A stretch of DNA of 45,017 nt from Hyphomicrobiaceae bacterium (GTDB lineage Bacteria; Pseudomonadota; Alphaproteobacteria; Rhizobiales; Hyphomicrobiaceae): assembly GCA_008933705.1 (NCBI GenBank), contig WBUN01000038.1, forward strand, positions 1 to 45,017, read 5' to 3'. Position 1 is the stretch's first letter. Each line of letters opens with the position of its first letter. Shown piece after piece: positions 7,583 through 17,610 of the stretch. The notes beneath the pieces are model-generated. The model worked only from the letters and a program-made list of their open reading frames with translations. It was not told the DNA's origin and did not search any database. Position numbers and translations under genes: made by a program.

Positions 7583-7626
7583 CCTGCGATCATAGAGACC
7601 GGCCCGACAATCAGACAAGGACGGCG

Positions 7627-9306
7627 ATGGGAGAGGAACGACCCTGGGAGAAGAGCTATCCGCCGGGTGTGCACTGGAATGCGCCGATCGAGACGGCGCC
7701 GCTGCCCGCGATGTTCGACGCCTTCACCGAGAAGTGGGGACCCAAGGCGGCCCTCGAGTACCGCGACCGCGAGATCACGTTCGCCGAGCTGCGCGCCTGG
7801 GCCGATGCCGTCGCCTCGGGCCTCATCGCGCAGGGCGTCGGGCCCGGCACGACGATGGCGCTCTACCTGCCCAACACGCCCTACCACCCCGTCATGTTTT
7901 TCGCCGCGCTGAAGGCCGGCGTGCGCCTCGTGCACCTTTCCCCTCTCGATGCGGAACGTGAGCTGGCCTTCAAGCTGAAGGATTCCGGGGCGCGCATCCT
8001 CGTGACGACCAACGTCGGCCTGATGCTGCTGATGGCGCAGGGCCTGCTGGCTGGCGGCCATGTCGACAAGCTGATCGTCGGCGATGACACCGCCTTCGGT
8101 CCCTCGGCGGTCCCCACCACGCCGATCGCCGAGGGCGATGCGCGCATCGTGCGCATCGACAGGCTGCGTCAGGACGGCGAGAGCCTGCCACCGCGCCAAT
8201 GGCCGACGGTCAGCGTCGACGACATTGCCCTGCTGCAGTACACCGGCGGCACCACGGGCAAGCCCAAGGGCGCCATGCTGACGCACGGCAACCTCAGCGC
8301 TGCCTGCTCGATCTACAAGCTGTGGGCCGATCCGCAGCGGCTATCGGCGCCGGGCGAGGACAAGGTCATCTGCGTACTGCCGCTGTTCCACATCTACGCG
8401 CTCACCTCCGTCATGCTGCGATCGCTCGCCGACGGCAACGAGCTGCTCCTGCGCATCCGCTTCGACGTGGAGACGACGCTGCGCGACATCGAGGTCAAGA
8501 GAGCAACCATCTTTCCTGGCGTGCCGACCATGTGGATCGCGCTAGCCAATATGCCCGGCATCGACAAGCGCGACTTCTCCTCCCTGCGATTTGCCGCCTC
8601 GGGCGGGGCAGCGCTTCCCGTCGATGTGGCCGAGCGCTTCCACAAGCTCACCGGCCATCGCCTGGGCGGCGGCTGGGGCATGACGGAGACGTCGCCGGCG
8701 GGCACCAGCCTGCCGCGCGAGTGGACGGGCAAGGCCGGCTCGGTCGGGCTGCCGCTGCCCGGCATCACCATGGAGATCGTGGCGCTGGACAACCCGCGCC
8801 GCGTGCTCGCCCCCGGCGAGCGGGGCGAAATCCGCATCAAGGGCCCCAACGTCACCAAGGGATACTGGAACGCGCCCGAGGAGACGGCCGCGTCCTTCGT
8901 CGACGGCTTCCTGCTCACCGGCGACATCGGATACATGGACGAGGACGGTTACTTCTATCTGGTCGACCGCAAGAAGGACATGATCATCTCGGGAGGCTTC
9001 AACGTCTATCCGCGCAACATCGAGGAGGCGGTCTACGAGCATCCTTCGGTTGCCGAGGTGAGCGTGATCGGCGTGCCCGACGCCTACCGCGGCGAGGCCG
9101 CCAAGGCGTTCGTGCAGCTCAAGCCCGGCGCGCAGCCCTTCACGCTGGATGAGCTGCGCGCATTTCTCGCCGACAAGCTCGGCAAGCATGAGCTGCCCTC
9201 GCACCTGGAGTTCCGCGACACGCTGCCGAAGACGGCGGTTGGCAAGCTGTCCAAGAAGGAGCTGATCGAGGAGGAGCGGCAGAAGGCCAAGGCCGCCGCC
9301 GAATGA
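7627..9306 (+). CDS. pimA: Acyl-CoA ligase, PimA-like (dicarboxylate/fatty acid-CoA ligase)
   Basis: The 559-residue member of the ANL adenylating superfamily activates a carboxylic acid to its CoA thioester via an acyl-adenylate. The P-loop-like motif YTGGTTGKPKGAML lies at about residues 204-217. 'GWGMTETSPAG' (A5 region), 'LTGDIGYMDEDGYFYLVDRKKDMI' (A7/A8 hinge) and the C-terminal catalytic lysine in 'KTAVGKLSKKEL' are all present. It heads a ligase-thiolase-dehydrogenase-dehydrogenase series in the order I recall for pimABCD of Rhodopseudomonas palustris, which degrades pimelate and related acids. The symbol rests on that order and on overall resemblance. The ATG at 7627 gives a normal N-terminus; the frame is open upstream to 7534. 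Confidence 0.85.
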   Translation: MGEERPWEKSYPPGVHWNAPIETAPLPAMFDAFTEKWGPKAALEYRDREITFAELRAWADAVASGLIAQGVGPGTTMALYLPNTPYHPVMFFAALKAGVRLVHLSPLDAERELAFKLKDSGARILVTTNVGLMLLMAQGLLAGGHVDKLIVGDDTAFGPSAVPTTPIAEGDARIVRIDRLRQDGESLPPRQWPTVSVDDIALLQYTGGTTGKPKGAMLTHGNLSAACSIYKLWADPQRLSAPGEDKVICVLPLFHIYALTSVMLRSLADGNELLLRIRFDVETTLRDIEVKRATIFPGVPTMWIALANMPGIDKRDFSSLRFAASGGAALPVDVAERFHKLTGHRLGGGWGMTETSPAGTSLPREWTGKAGSVGLPLPGITMEIVALDNPRRVLAPGERGEIRIKGPNVTKGYWNAPEETAASFVDGFLLTGDIGYMDEDGYFYLVDRKKDMIISGGFNVYPRNIEEAVYEHPSVAEVSVIGVPDAYRGEAAKAFVQLKPGAQPFTLDELRAFLADKLGKHELPSHLEFRDTLPKTAVGKLSKKELIEEERQKAKAAAE

Positions 9307-9329
9307 GGATTCTTGGCAACCTTGCGGTT

Positions 9330-9419
9330 GTCATCCTCGGGCTTGTCCCGAGGATCCAGCGGACCGCGAGCGCCGGAGCAAGCTGAGAAATGGATGGTCG
9401 GGACAAGCCCGACCATGAC
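9330..9419. repeat. 90-bp hairpin-ended repeat, copy 1 (inside the pim operon)
   Basis: The left end begins GTCATCCTCGGGCTTGTCCC and the right end, read in reverse complement, begins GTCATGGTCGGGCTTGTCCC. They form 29-bp inverted ends in which each end is itself a hairpin, and the CC/GG differences are compensatory. The element lies between pimA and pimB. A same-length copy is at 22692-22781. Confidence 0.85.
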
Positions 9420-9443
9420 AACGACACAGGGAAGGACATGACA

Positions 9444-10625
<1,182 letters not shown>

Positions 10626-10637
10626 GGGGAGGCAGAC

Positions 10638-11846
10638 ATGGATCTTCGCTTCAGCGCCGAGGAAAATGCATTCCGCGACAAGCTGCGCACCTTCTTCCGC
10701 ACCAAGGTCCCGGCCTCGATCCGCGACAAGGTCAACGAAGGCCGTCATCTCGACAAGGAGGAGATGGTCACCTCGCACAAGATCCTGCACGCGGAGGGGC
10801 TGACCGTGCCGCATTGGCCCAAGGAATGGGGCGGCGCCGACTGGACGCCGGTGCAGCACTATATCTACACGGAGGAGCTGCAGTTCAACGGCGTGCCGCA
10901 ACCGTTGCCGTTCAACGTCTCCATGTGCGGCCCCGTCATCATCGCCTTCGGCACCGAGGAGCAGAAGAAGCGCTTTCTGCCGCGCATGGCGGCCCTCGAC
11001 GACTGGTGGTGCCAGGGCTTCTCGGAGCCGGGCGCAGGCTCCGACCTCGCCGGTCTCAAGACCACCGCCGTGCGCAAGGGCGACCATTACGTCGTCAACG
11101 GCCAGAAGACCTGGACGACGCTCGCCCAGTATGCCGATTGGATCTTCTGCCTGTGCCGCACCGATCCGAGCGCCAAGAAGCAGCTCGGCATCTCCTTCCT
11201 CGTGTTCCCGATGAACTCGCCGGGCATCACCGTGCGGCCCATCGTGACCATGGACGGCGGGCGCGAGGTCAACGAGGTGTTCTTCGACGACGTCAAGGTG
11301 CCGGTCGAGAACCTGATCGGCCAGGAGCACCGCGGCTGGGACTGCGCCAAGTTCCTGCTCGGCAACGAGCGCACCGGCATTGCCCGCGTCGGCTACTCCA
11401 AGCAGCGCGTCCAGAGGATCAAGGAGCTGGCCTCGCGCGTGATGGCGGGCGACCGGCCGCTGATGGAGGATGAGCGCTTCCGCGAGAAGGTGGCCGCCGT
11501 CGAGGTGGATCTGAAGGCGCTGGAGATGACGCAGATGCGCGTGCTCTCCGAGGAGCGCCATCGCAAGGGCAACACGCCCAACCCCGCCTCCTCGATCCTC
11601 AAGATCAAGGGCAGCGAGGTGCAGCAGGCGACCACCGCGCTGCTTCTGGAGGTCGCAGGCCCGCTCGCCCTGCCCTATCAGCCGGACGAGGACGACGTGC
11701 AGTTCGGCTCCAACGAGCCCCCGGTCGGTCTCGACTGGGCGGCCCCGGTGGCGCCCGGCTACTTCAACTATCGCAAGGTCTCGATCTACGGCGGCTCCAA
11801 CGAGATCCAGCGCAACATCATCGCCAAGGCCGTGCTCGGCTTCTGA
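10638..11846 (+). CDS. pimC: Acyl-CoA dehydrogenase, PimC-like (large subunit)
   Basis: The 402-residue FAD-dependent dehydrogenase introduces the alpha-beta double bond of an acyl-CoA and passes electrons to ETF. The N-terminal helical domain starts MDLRFSAEENAFRDKLRTFF. The middle domain has 'QGFSEPGAGSDLAGLKTTAV' and 'VNGQKTWTT', which contact flavin and substrate. The C-terminal flavin/tetramer motif is 'SIYGGSNEIQRNIIAKAVLGF'. A GGGGAGG site lies just before the start. It is followed by a second, shorter dehydrogenase, as in pimC-pimD pairs thought to act as one heteromeric enzyme on dicarboxyl-CoAs. The pair assignment is inferred from order and size. Confidence 0.88.
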   Translation: MDLRFSAEENAFRDKLRTFFRTKVPASIRDKVNEGRHLDKEEMVTSHKILHAEGLTVPHWPKEWGGADWTPVQHYIYTEELQFNGVPQPLPFNVSMCGPVIIAFGTEEQKKRFLPRMAALDDWWCQGFSEPGAGSDLAGLKTTAVRKGDHYVVNGQKTWTTLAQYADWIFCLCRTDPSAKKQLGISFLVFPMNSPGITVRPIVTMDGGREVNEVFFDDVKVPVENLIGQEHRGWDCAKFLLGNERTGIARVGYSKQRVQRIKELASRVMAGDRPLMEDERFREKVAAVEVDLKALEMTQMRVLSEERHRKGNTPNPASSILKIKGSEVQQATTALLLEVAGPLALPYQPDEDDVQFGSNEPPVGLDWAAPVAPGYFNYRKVSIYGGSNEIQRNIIAKAVLGF

Positions 11847-11872
11847 GCCGCCACGCGCCGCAAGCACGACCT

Positions 11873-11939
11873 CGTCCTGAGCCTGTCGAAGGACGCGCCA
11901 AACACATTGCCCTCGTGGTTCGACGGGCTCACCACGAGG
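11873..11939. repeat. Hairpin repeat between the two acyl-CoA dehydrogenase genes
   Basis: There are two stem-loops: CGTCCT...AGGACG (11873-11895, loop GAGCCTGTCGA) and CCTCGTGGT...ACCACGAGG (11911-11939, loop TCGACGGGCTC). The loops carry the GAGCCTGTCGA / TCGACGGGCTC pair also seen near 13,680-13,730 and 14,020-14,070. The element lies in the 111-base gap between pimC and pimD. Confidence 0.75.
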
Positions 11940-11957
11940 GTCTCCGGGAAACGAGAC

Positions 11958-13106
11958 ATGGATTTCGATCTCAGCGACGAACAGCGCCAGTTGAAGGACA
12001 GCCTGGAGCGGCTGCTCGCCGACAACTACGGCGACCTCAACCAGCGCATGGGTTACATGAAGGAACAGAAGGGCTACAGCCCGGCGATCTGGCAGCAGTA
12101 TGCCGAGCTCGGCCTGCTGGGCGTGCCGTTCGCCGAGGAGCATGGCGGCCTTGGCCAGGGCCTGACCGAGACGATGATCATCGCCGAGGCCTTTGGCCGC
12201 GCGCTCGCCGTCGAGCCCTATCTCGCCACCGTCGTGCTCGCCGGCGGCGTGCTGCGCCATGCCGGCAACGAGGCAGTGTTGAAGGAGCTGGTGCCCTCCA
12301 TCGTCGAGGGCAAGCTGACGCTTGCGCTCGCGCATCAGGAGCGCCAGGCCCGCTACGATCTGGCCGACACGGCGACGACGGCGCGTGCCGACGGCAAGGG
12401 CGGCTACACTCTGGAAGGCGACAAGTGCGTGGTGCTGCACGGCGACACCGCCGACAAGCTGATCGTGACGGCACGCGTTTCCGGCGCGCGCAACGAGCGC
12501 GGCGGCATCGGCCTGTTCCTGATCGACGCCAAGGCCAACGGCGTCACCCGTCGCGGATATCCGACCCAGGACGGCATGCGCGCCGCCGACGTCACACTGT
12601 CCGCGGTGCGCGTGGGCCCCGAAGCGGTGCTCGCCGGCCCGGAAAAAGGCCTGGCGGTGATCGAGCGTGCCGTCGACGAGGCGATTGCCGCATTGTCGGC
12701 CGAGGCGGTCGGGGCCATGGCGGCACTGCACGAGCTGACGGTCGACTATCTCAAGACGCGCAAGCAGTTCGGCGTGCCGATCGGCTCGTTCCAGGTGCTG
12801 CAGCACAAGTCGGTCGACATGTTCACCGCGCTCGAGCAGGCGCGCAGCATGGCCTACTACGCCACCATGATGGCGGCCGAGCCGGATGCCGACGAACGCC
12901 GCAAGGCGATCTCGGCGGCCAAGGTTCAAATCGGACGCTCGGCCCGTCTCGTCGGCGAGACGGCGATCCAGCTGCACGGCGGCATCGGCATGACCATGGA
13001 GTACAAGGCCGGCCACTACTTCAAGCGGCTCACCATGATCGACATGGCCTTCGGCGATGCGGATCATCACTTGCGCGTCCTCGCCAAGGCCGGCGGGCTG
13101 AGCTAG
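11958..13106 (+). CDS. pimD: Acyl-CoA dehydrogenase, PimD-like (small subunit)
   Basis: The 382-residue acyl-CoA dehydrogenase starts MDFDLSDEQRQLKDSLERLL. It carries the family features 'GVPFAEEHGGLGQG', 'ALAHQERQARYDLAD' and 'DYLKTRKQFGVPIGSFQVLQHK', with the C-terminal flavin segment 'AIQLHGGIGMTMEYKAGHYFKRL'. The usual 'EPGAGSD' substrate loop is changed, as expected for the divergent partner subunit of a two-component dehydrogenase. The ATG at 11958 follows CGGGAAACGAGAC, the only ribosome-site candidate, and lies 19 bases after a hairpin repeat. The frame is open upstream into the repeat. It is the last gene of the operon; a 16-bp-stem hairpin follows 22 bases after the stop. Confidence 0.87.
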   Translation: MDFDLSDEQRQLKDSLERLLADNYGDLNQRMGYMKEQKGYSPAIWQQYAELGLLGVPFAEEHGGLGQGLTETMIIAEAFGRALAVEPYLATVVLAGGVLRHAGNEAVLKELVPSIVEGKLTLALAHQERQARYDLADTATTARADGKGGYTLEGDKCVVLHGDTADKLIVTARVSGARNERGGIGLFLIDAKANGVTRRGYPTQDGMRAADVTLSAVRVGPEAVLAGPEKGLAVIERAVDEAIAALSAEAVGAMAALHELTVDYLKTRKQFGVPIGSFQVLQHKSVDMFTALEQARSMAYYATMMAAEPDADERRKAISAAKVQIGRSARLVGETAIQLHGGIGMTMEYKAGHYFKRLTMIDMAFGDADHHLRVLAKAGGLS

Positions 13107-13127
13107 CGCGCGAGTTGTCCCATGTGA

Positions 13128-13181
13128 CGTCACCCCCGCGTCGTGTTGGAGGCGCGTCTTCGACGCGACGCGGGGGTGACG
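13128..13181. repeat. 54-bp hairpin element, also a possible terminator of the pim operon
   Basis: A perfect 16-bp inverted repeat (CGTCACCCCCGCGTCG / CGACGCGGGGGTGACG) encloses a short loop and starts 22 bases after the pimD stop. It has no T-tract. The same inner sequence (GGAGGCGCGTCTTCGAC) is found as an insertion in the repeat at 13217-13392. Confidence 0.75.
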
Positions 13182-13216
13182 CTGATGGGCGTGTTCGAGC
13201 GGTCCATCCTACCTGA

Positions 13217-13392
13217 CGTCATTCCCGCGAAGGCGGGAAGCCAGGTCACATTGCAACGCAGGTGCGCGTGCCGCTGAAATGCCGCGCGCGGCTGCGGGGG
13301 CGATCTGCGGCGAGCATGGCCCGCGCGGCCCGATGACCTGGGCCCCCGCCTTCGTGCCGGAGGCGCGTCTTCGACACGACGCGGGGGTGACG
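13217..13392. repeat. Inverted-end repeat unit A (176 bp)
   Basis: It starts CGTCATTCCCGCGAAGGCGG and ends ...CGGGGGTGACG. It is nearly identical to unit B for about 140 bases, but its right end is extended by 27 bases that match the 54-bp hairpin element at 13128. This looks like one small element recombined into or nested in another. Confidence 0.8.
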
Positions 13393-13426
13393 GTGGTGAG
13401 TGGGGCGCCCGGGTTGCCCCATCTGA

Positions 13427-13575
13427 CGTCATTCCCGCGCAGGCGGGAAGCCAGGTCACATTGCAACGCAGGTGCGCGGGCCGCTGAAATGCCGCGCGCG
13501 GCTGCGGGGGCGATCTGCGGCGAGAATGGCCCGCGCGGCCCGATGACCTGGGCCCCCGCCTTCGCGGGGGTGACG
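13427..13575. repeat. Inverted-end repeat unit B (149 bp)
   Basis: The left end CGTCATTCCCGCGAAGGCGG..CCAGGTCA matches the reverse complement of the right end CGTCACCCCCGCGAAGGCGG..CCAGGTCA. The ~31-bp terminal inverted repeats each hold an internal hairpin. It is followed by a second shared segment (13576-13740) containing the GCGTCGAAGGGC / GGTTCGACAGGCTC hairpins. Confidence 0.85.
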
Positions 13576-13765
13576 TTTGTGGAGAGGGATGCGCGCGAGC
13601 GCCTCACCATCGCAGTGAAATCCAAGCCGATCATCCAACACTGACGTCATGCCCGCATCGCACACCCACTCCGCCCTGAGCGCGTCGAAGGGCGGCCGCG
13701 CCGGTCGTGGTTCGACAGGCTCACCACGGAGAAGTGTTCGAGCCGGAAAGGGAACCTAACACTGA

Positions 13766-13914
13766 CGTCATTCCCGCGAAGGCGGGAACCCAGATCACGT
13801 CTCAACGCAGGTGTGCGTGCCGCTGGAATGTCGCGCGCGGCGGCGAGGGTGATCTGCGGCAAACGTGATCCATGCGGCCCGGTGGCCTGGGCCCCCGCCT
13901 GCGCGGGGGTGACG
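13766..13914. repeat. Inverted-end repeat unit C (149 bp)
   Basis: Same length and ends as unit B, with about 10-15% substitutions inside, and also followed by the shared second segment (13915-14072). B plus its tail and C plus its tail therefore form a tandem array with a 339-base period. No coding capacity is evident anywhere in 13107-14243. Confidence 0.85.
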
Positions 13915-14116
13915 TTTGTGGAGAGGGATGCGCGCGAGCTCCTCACCATCGCAGTGAAATCCAAGCCGATCAGCGAACACTGACGTCATTCCCGCGTCGC
14001 ACACCCCGCTCCGCCCTGAGCGCGTCGAAGGGCGGCCACGCCGGCCGTGGTTCGACGGGCTCACCACGGAGGACCGTTCCGGACCGCCTCGCCACGCCGC
14101 GCAGGGGGCAAAGAAA

Positions 14117-14164
14117 GTCGGGCACCTAGACAAGGGGGGCGGGGAGAATGCCCAGGTGCCCGAC
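14117..14164 (-). terminator. Inverted repeat downstream of the Spy-like gene
   Basis: The perfect 11-bp arms GTCGGGCACCT and AGGTGCCCGAC are separated by 26 bases, about 80 bases beyond the minus-strand gene that ends at 14244. There is no U-tract, so use as a terminator is uncertain. Confidence 0.4.
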
Positions 14165-14243
14165 GGCCGCCGGGCTTTCCGCGGTGGAGAGTCGCCGACC
14201 CGGCTATGTGCATCAACGAGCCGGACCGGGATACTCCGTCGCG

Positions 14244-14783
14244 CTACTGCCGGGGTGCGCCCGAACCGCGGTGCATGGCCCAGCGGTGGCCGTGACCACG
14301 CGGGCCGTGATGTCCGCGCGTCTCGCGCAGCACGATGCCGGCCAACGCCTTCTGCTCGTCGCTCAGCGATGCATAGAAGGGCTTGAACGCGTCCGCGAAC
14401 GCCTTCATCTGCTCGGCGCGCCTGGCCATGCGCTGGCTTGCGCGCTCAAGCCGGTCGGGCAGCGACGGCGCAGCGCCGCCTTGCGCACGCAGCTGCTCGC
14501 GTTCCGCGCGCGCCTTCTCTCGCTCGGCCGCCGCGGTCCGCATCTGCGACTCCACCGGCGCCCACAGCTTGAGCTGCGCCTCGTTGAGCTTGAGCGTCTC
14601 CTTGATCATGGCCATGCGGCCATCCTGCAGGCGGGTGAGCATCTCGGGCGACGGCCGCGGGAGGCCTGCGCGCGTTTCCGCCTTGGCCGGCGGCTGGGCG
14701 GGTGCCTGGGCCAGGGCATACGTGACGGGAACGGCCGCCGCCAGCAGCGCAGGCGCGAGCAGTCTCGGCAATCGGGATTTCAT
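14244..14783 (-). CDS. Spy/CpxP-like periplasmic protein with LTXXQ-type repeats
   Basis: The 179-residue product has a signal peptide (MKSRLPRLLAPALLAAAVPVTYALAQ) and then an all-helical, strongly charged body. Two LTxxQ-like motifs characteristic of the Spy/CpxP/zinc-resistance group are visible: 'LNEAQLKLW' (residues ~66-74) and 'LSDEQKALAGIVL' (~140-152). The C-terminus is His-rich (HHGPRGHGHRWAMH), which could bind divalent metal. Family members act as periplasmic chaperones or metal-stress sensors. The start at 14783 was chosen over 14792 because AAGGAG lies nine bases before the former and directly abuts the latter. It stands alone, 239 bases downstream of the hutU stop on the same strand. 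Confidence 0.8.
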   Translation of the reverse strand: MKSRLPRLLAPALLAAAVPVTYALAQAPAQPPAKAETRAGLPRPSPEMLTRLQDGRMAMIKETLKLNEAQLKLWAPVESQMRTAAAEREKARAEREQLRAQGGAAPSLPDRLERASQRMARRAEQMKAFADAFKPFYASLSDEQKALAGIVLRETRGHHGPRGHGHRWAMHRGSGAPRQ

Positions 14784-15022
14784 GCGTCTCATCTCCTTGA
14801 TGGGCTCTCGCCCCGCTCGTGATCTTCGTTCGGGAAAACGATTGCGCGGCGCTGTCCCGTCGCCGGCGAACGTTAAATTGCGTCCATGATCGGGGAACGC
14901 CCCAACGGCGCCTCGCAGCCGTCCTTCGACAAGATCAGCGACGGGGGCGTTGCGGCCGCTGGGTCCCGGCGCTCCGGCCGGGCATGACAGGCGGGTAAGT
15001 GGCCGGGGCGACAACGGCGCGG
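14784..15022. other. Intergenic region with a repeat remnant
   Basis: The promoter of the Spy-like gene must lie here on the minus strand, but no clear -35/-10 pair could be chosen. At 14961-14987 there is a short hairpin-type remnant (TCCCGGCGCTCCGGCCGGGCATGAC) resembling the ends of the dispersed repeats elsewhere in the window. Confidence 0.4.
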
Positions 15023-16687
<1,665 letters not shown>

Positions 16688-16701
16688 GTCCACCTTCCTC
16701 G

Positions 16702-17532
16702 TCAGCCTTCCCGGGCGAAGCGCAAGCATGCGCTCATGATCGATTGCAGCGTCGGCAGGATGCCGGCGGCGTAGGCGGGATCGTAGGGTGTCGGCCAGCA
16801 GCCCTCGTCCACCGGACCGACGCTCTCACGCATGTAGCCCCGGCAGGCGAGCTCCATCTGCACCGCGTGCACGCAGCTATCGGGCACGCCGTATTTGCGG
16901 GTGATGTAGCCGCCCTTGAAGCGGCCGTTCACCACCGACGAGAACGGACTGGCCGAGGCGATGGCGGCGACCGGCTCAGCCAGCTCCAGATCGCAGGCCG
17001 CGCCCGAGTTGGTACCGATGTTGAACACCGGCAGCTCGCCGGGGAACAAGCGCGGGATGACCGAGCGGATGGAGTGGCAGTCGTAGAGCACCACGCGCGG
17101 GTACCGCGCCTTGAGCCGGGCGATCTCGGCGGCAAGCGCCGCATGGTAGGGCTCGAAGTAGGCCGCCCTCCTCCGAGCGATCTCCGCCGCATCCGGTTCC
17201 TGCCCCGCCCGCCACAGCGGCTCCCCGTCGAAAGTGGTCGACGGCACCAGCTCCGTGGTCGCCTGCCCCGGATAAAGCGACACGCCCGAAGGATCGCGGT
17301 TGATGTCGATCACCGTGCGCGAGATGGCGGTGTGCACGATGGTGGCATCGAGGTCGCGCACGAAGCCGTAGAGCCTGTCGATCCACCAGTCGGCGTCCTT
17401 GCGCGCCAACCACGGCGACGCGCAGCGCGCCTCGATCTCGGGCGGAATGTCGGTGCCGGTGTGCGGAAAGCTGACGATCAGCGGCGCATGCCGCTGCTCC
17501 ACGCTCAGCCAGCTCGCTCGTTCAGCGGCCAT
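16702..17532 (-). CDS. hutG: N-formylglutamate deformylase
   Basis: The 276-residue enzyme hydrolyses N-formyl-L-glutamate to glutamate and formate, the last step of the five-step Hut route. Family motifs include '[16 protein letters not shown]' near the N-terminus with a metal-type histidine, '[12 protein letters not shown]', '[11 protein letters not shown]' and '[11 protein letters not shown]'. The C-terminal segment is '[16 protein letters not shown]...[13 protein letters not shown]'. The start at 17532 is supported by GGAGTGGAGAGG. It lies between hutH and hutU on the same strand. Its presence together with hutF, and the absence of a formimidoylglutamase, shows that the two-step deiminase/deformylase branch is used. 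Confidence 0.95.
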   Translation of the reverse strand: MAAERASWLSVEQRHAPLIVSFPHTGTDIPPEIEARCASPWLARKDADWWIDRLYGFVRDLDATIVHTAISRTVIDINRDPSGVSLYPGQATTELVPSTTFDGEPLWRAGQEPDAAEIARRRAAYFEPYHAALAAEIARLKARYPRVVLYDCHSIRSVIPRLFPGELPVFNIGTNSGAACDLELAEPVAAIASASPFSSVVNGRFKGGYITRKYGVPDSCVHAVQMELACRGYMRESVGPVDEGCWPTPYDPAYAAGILPTLQSIMSACLRFAREG

Positions 17533-17610
17533 GTGCCTCTCCACTCCCTGCTGCTCCAGGCCACGTTGCGGGGTCAGACACTGGAAGGCTGACCCCATAG
17601 CTCCCATCCA

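Noticed and set aside
7576-8286. Minus-strand frame opposite the CoA ligase 5' end as a possible regulator
   Set aside because: No helix-turn-helix or other motif, and composition matches antisense shadows of the ligase.
13690-13740. tRNA-like GGTTCGA segments in the repeat region and at 11917 and 14049
   Set aside because: GGTTCGAC occurs as part of a hairpin loop with GAGCC on the other arm. No acceptor, D or anticodon stems can be drawn.
13107-14243. Possible CRISPR array, because of regular repeats
   Set aside because: The repeats are about 150 bp with inverted ends, the period is irregular (210 and 339 bases), and there are no short unique spacers or cas genes.
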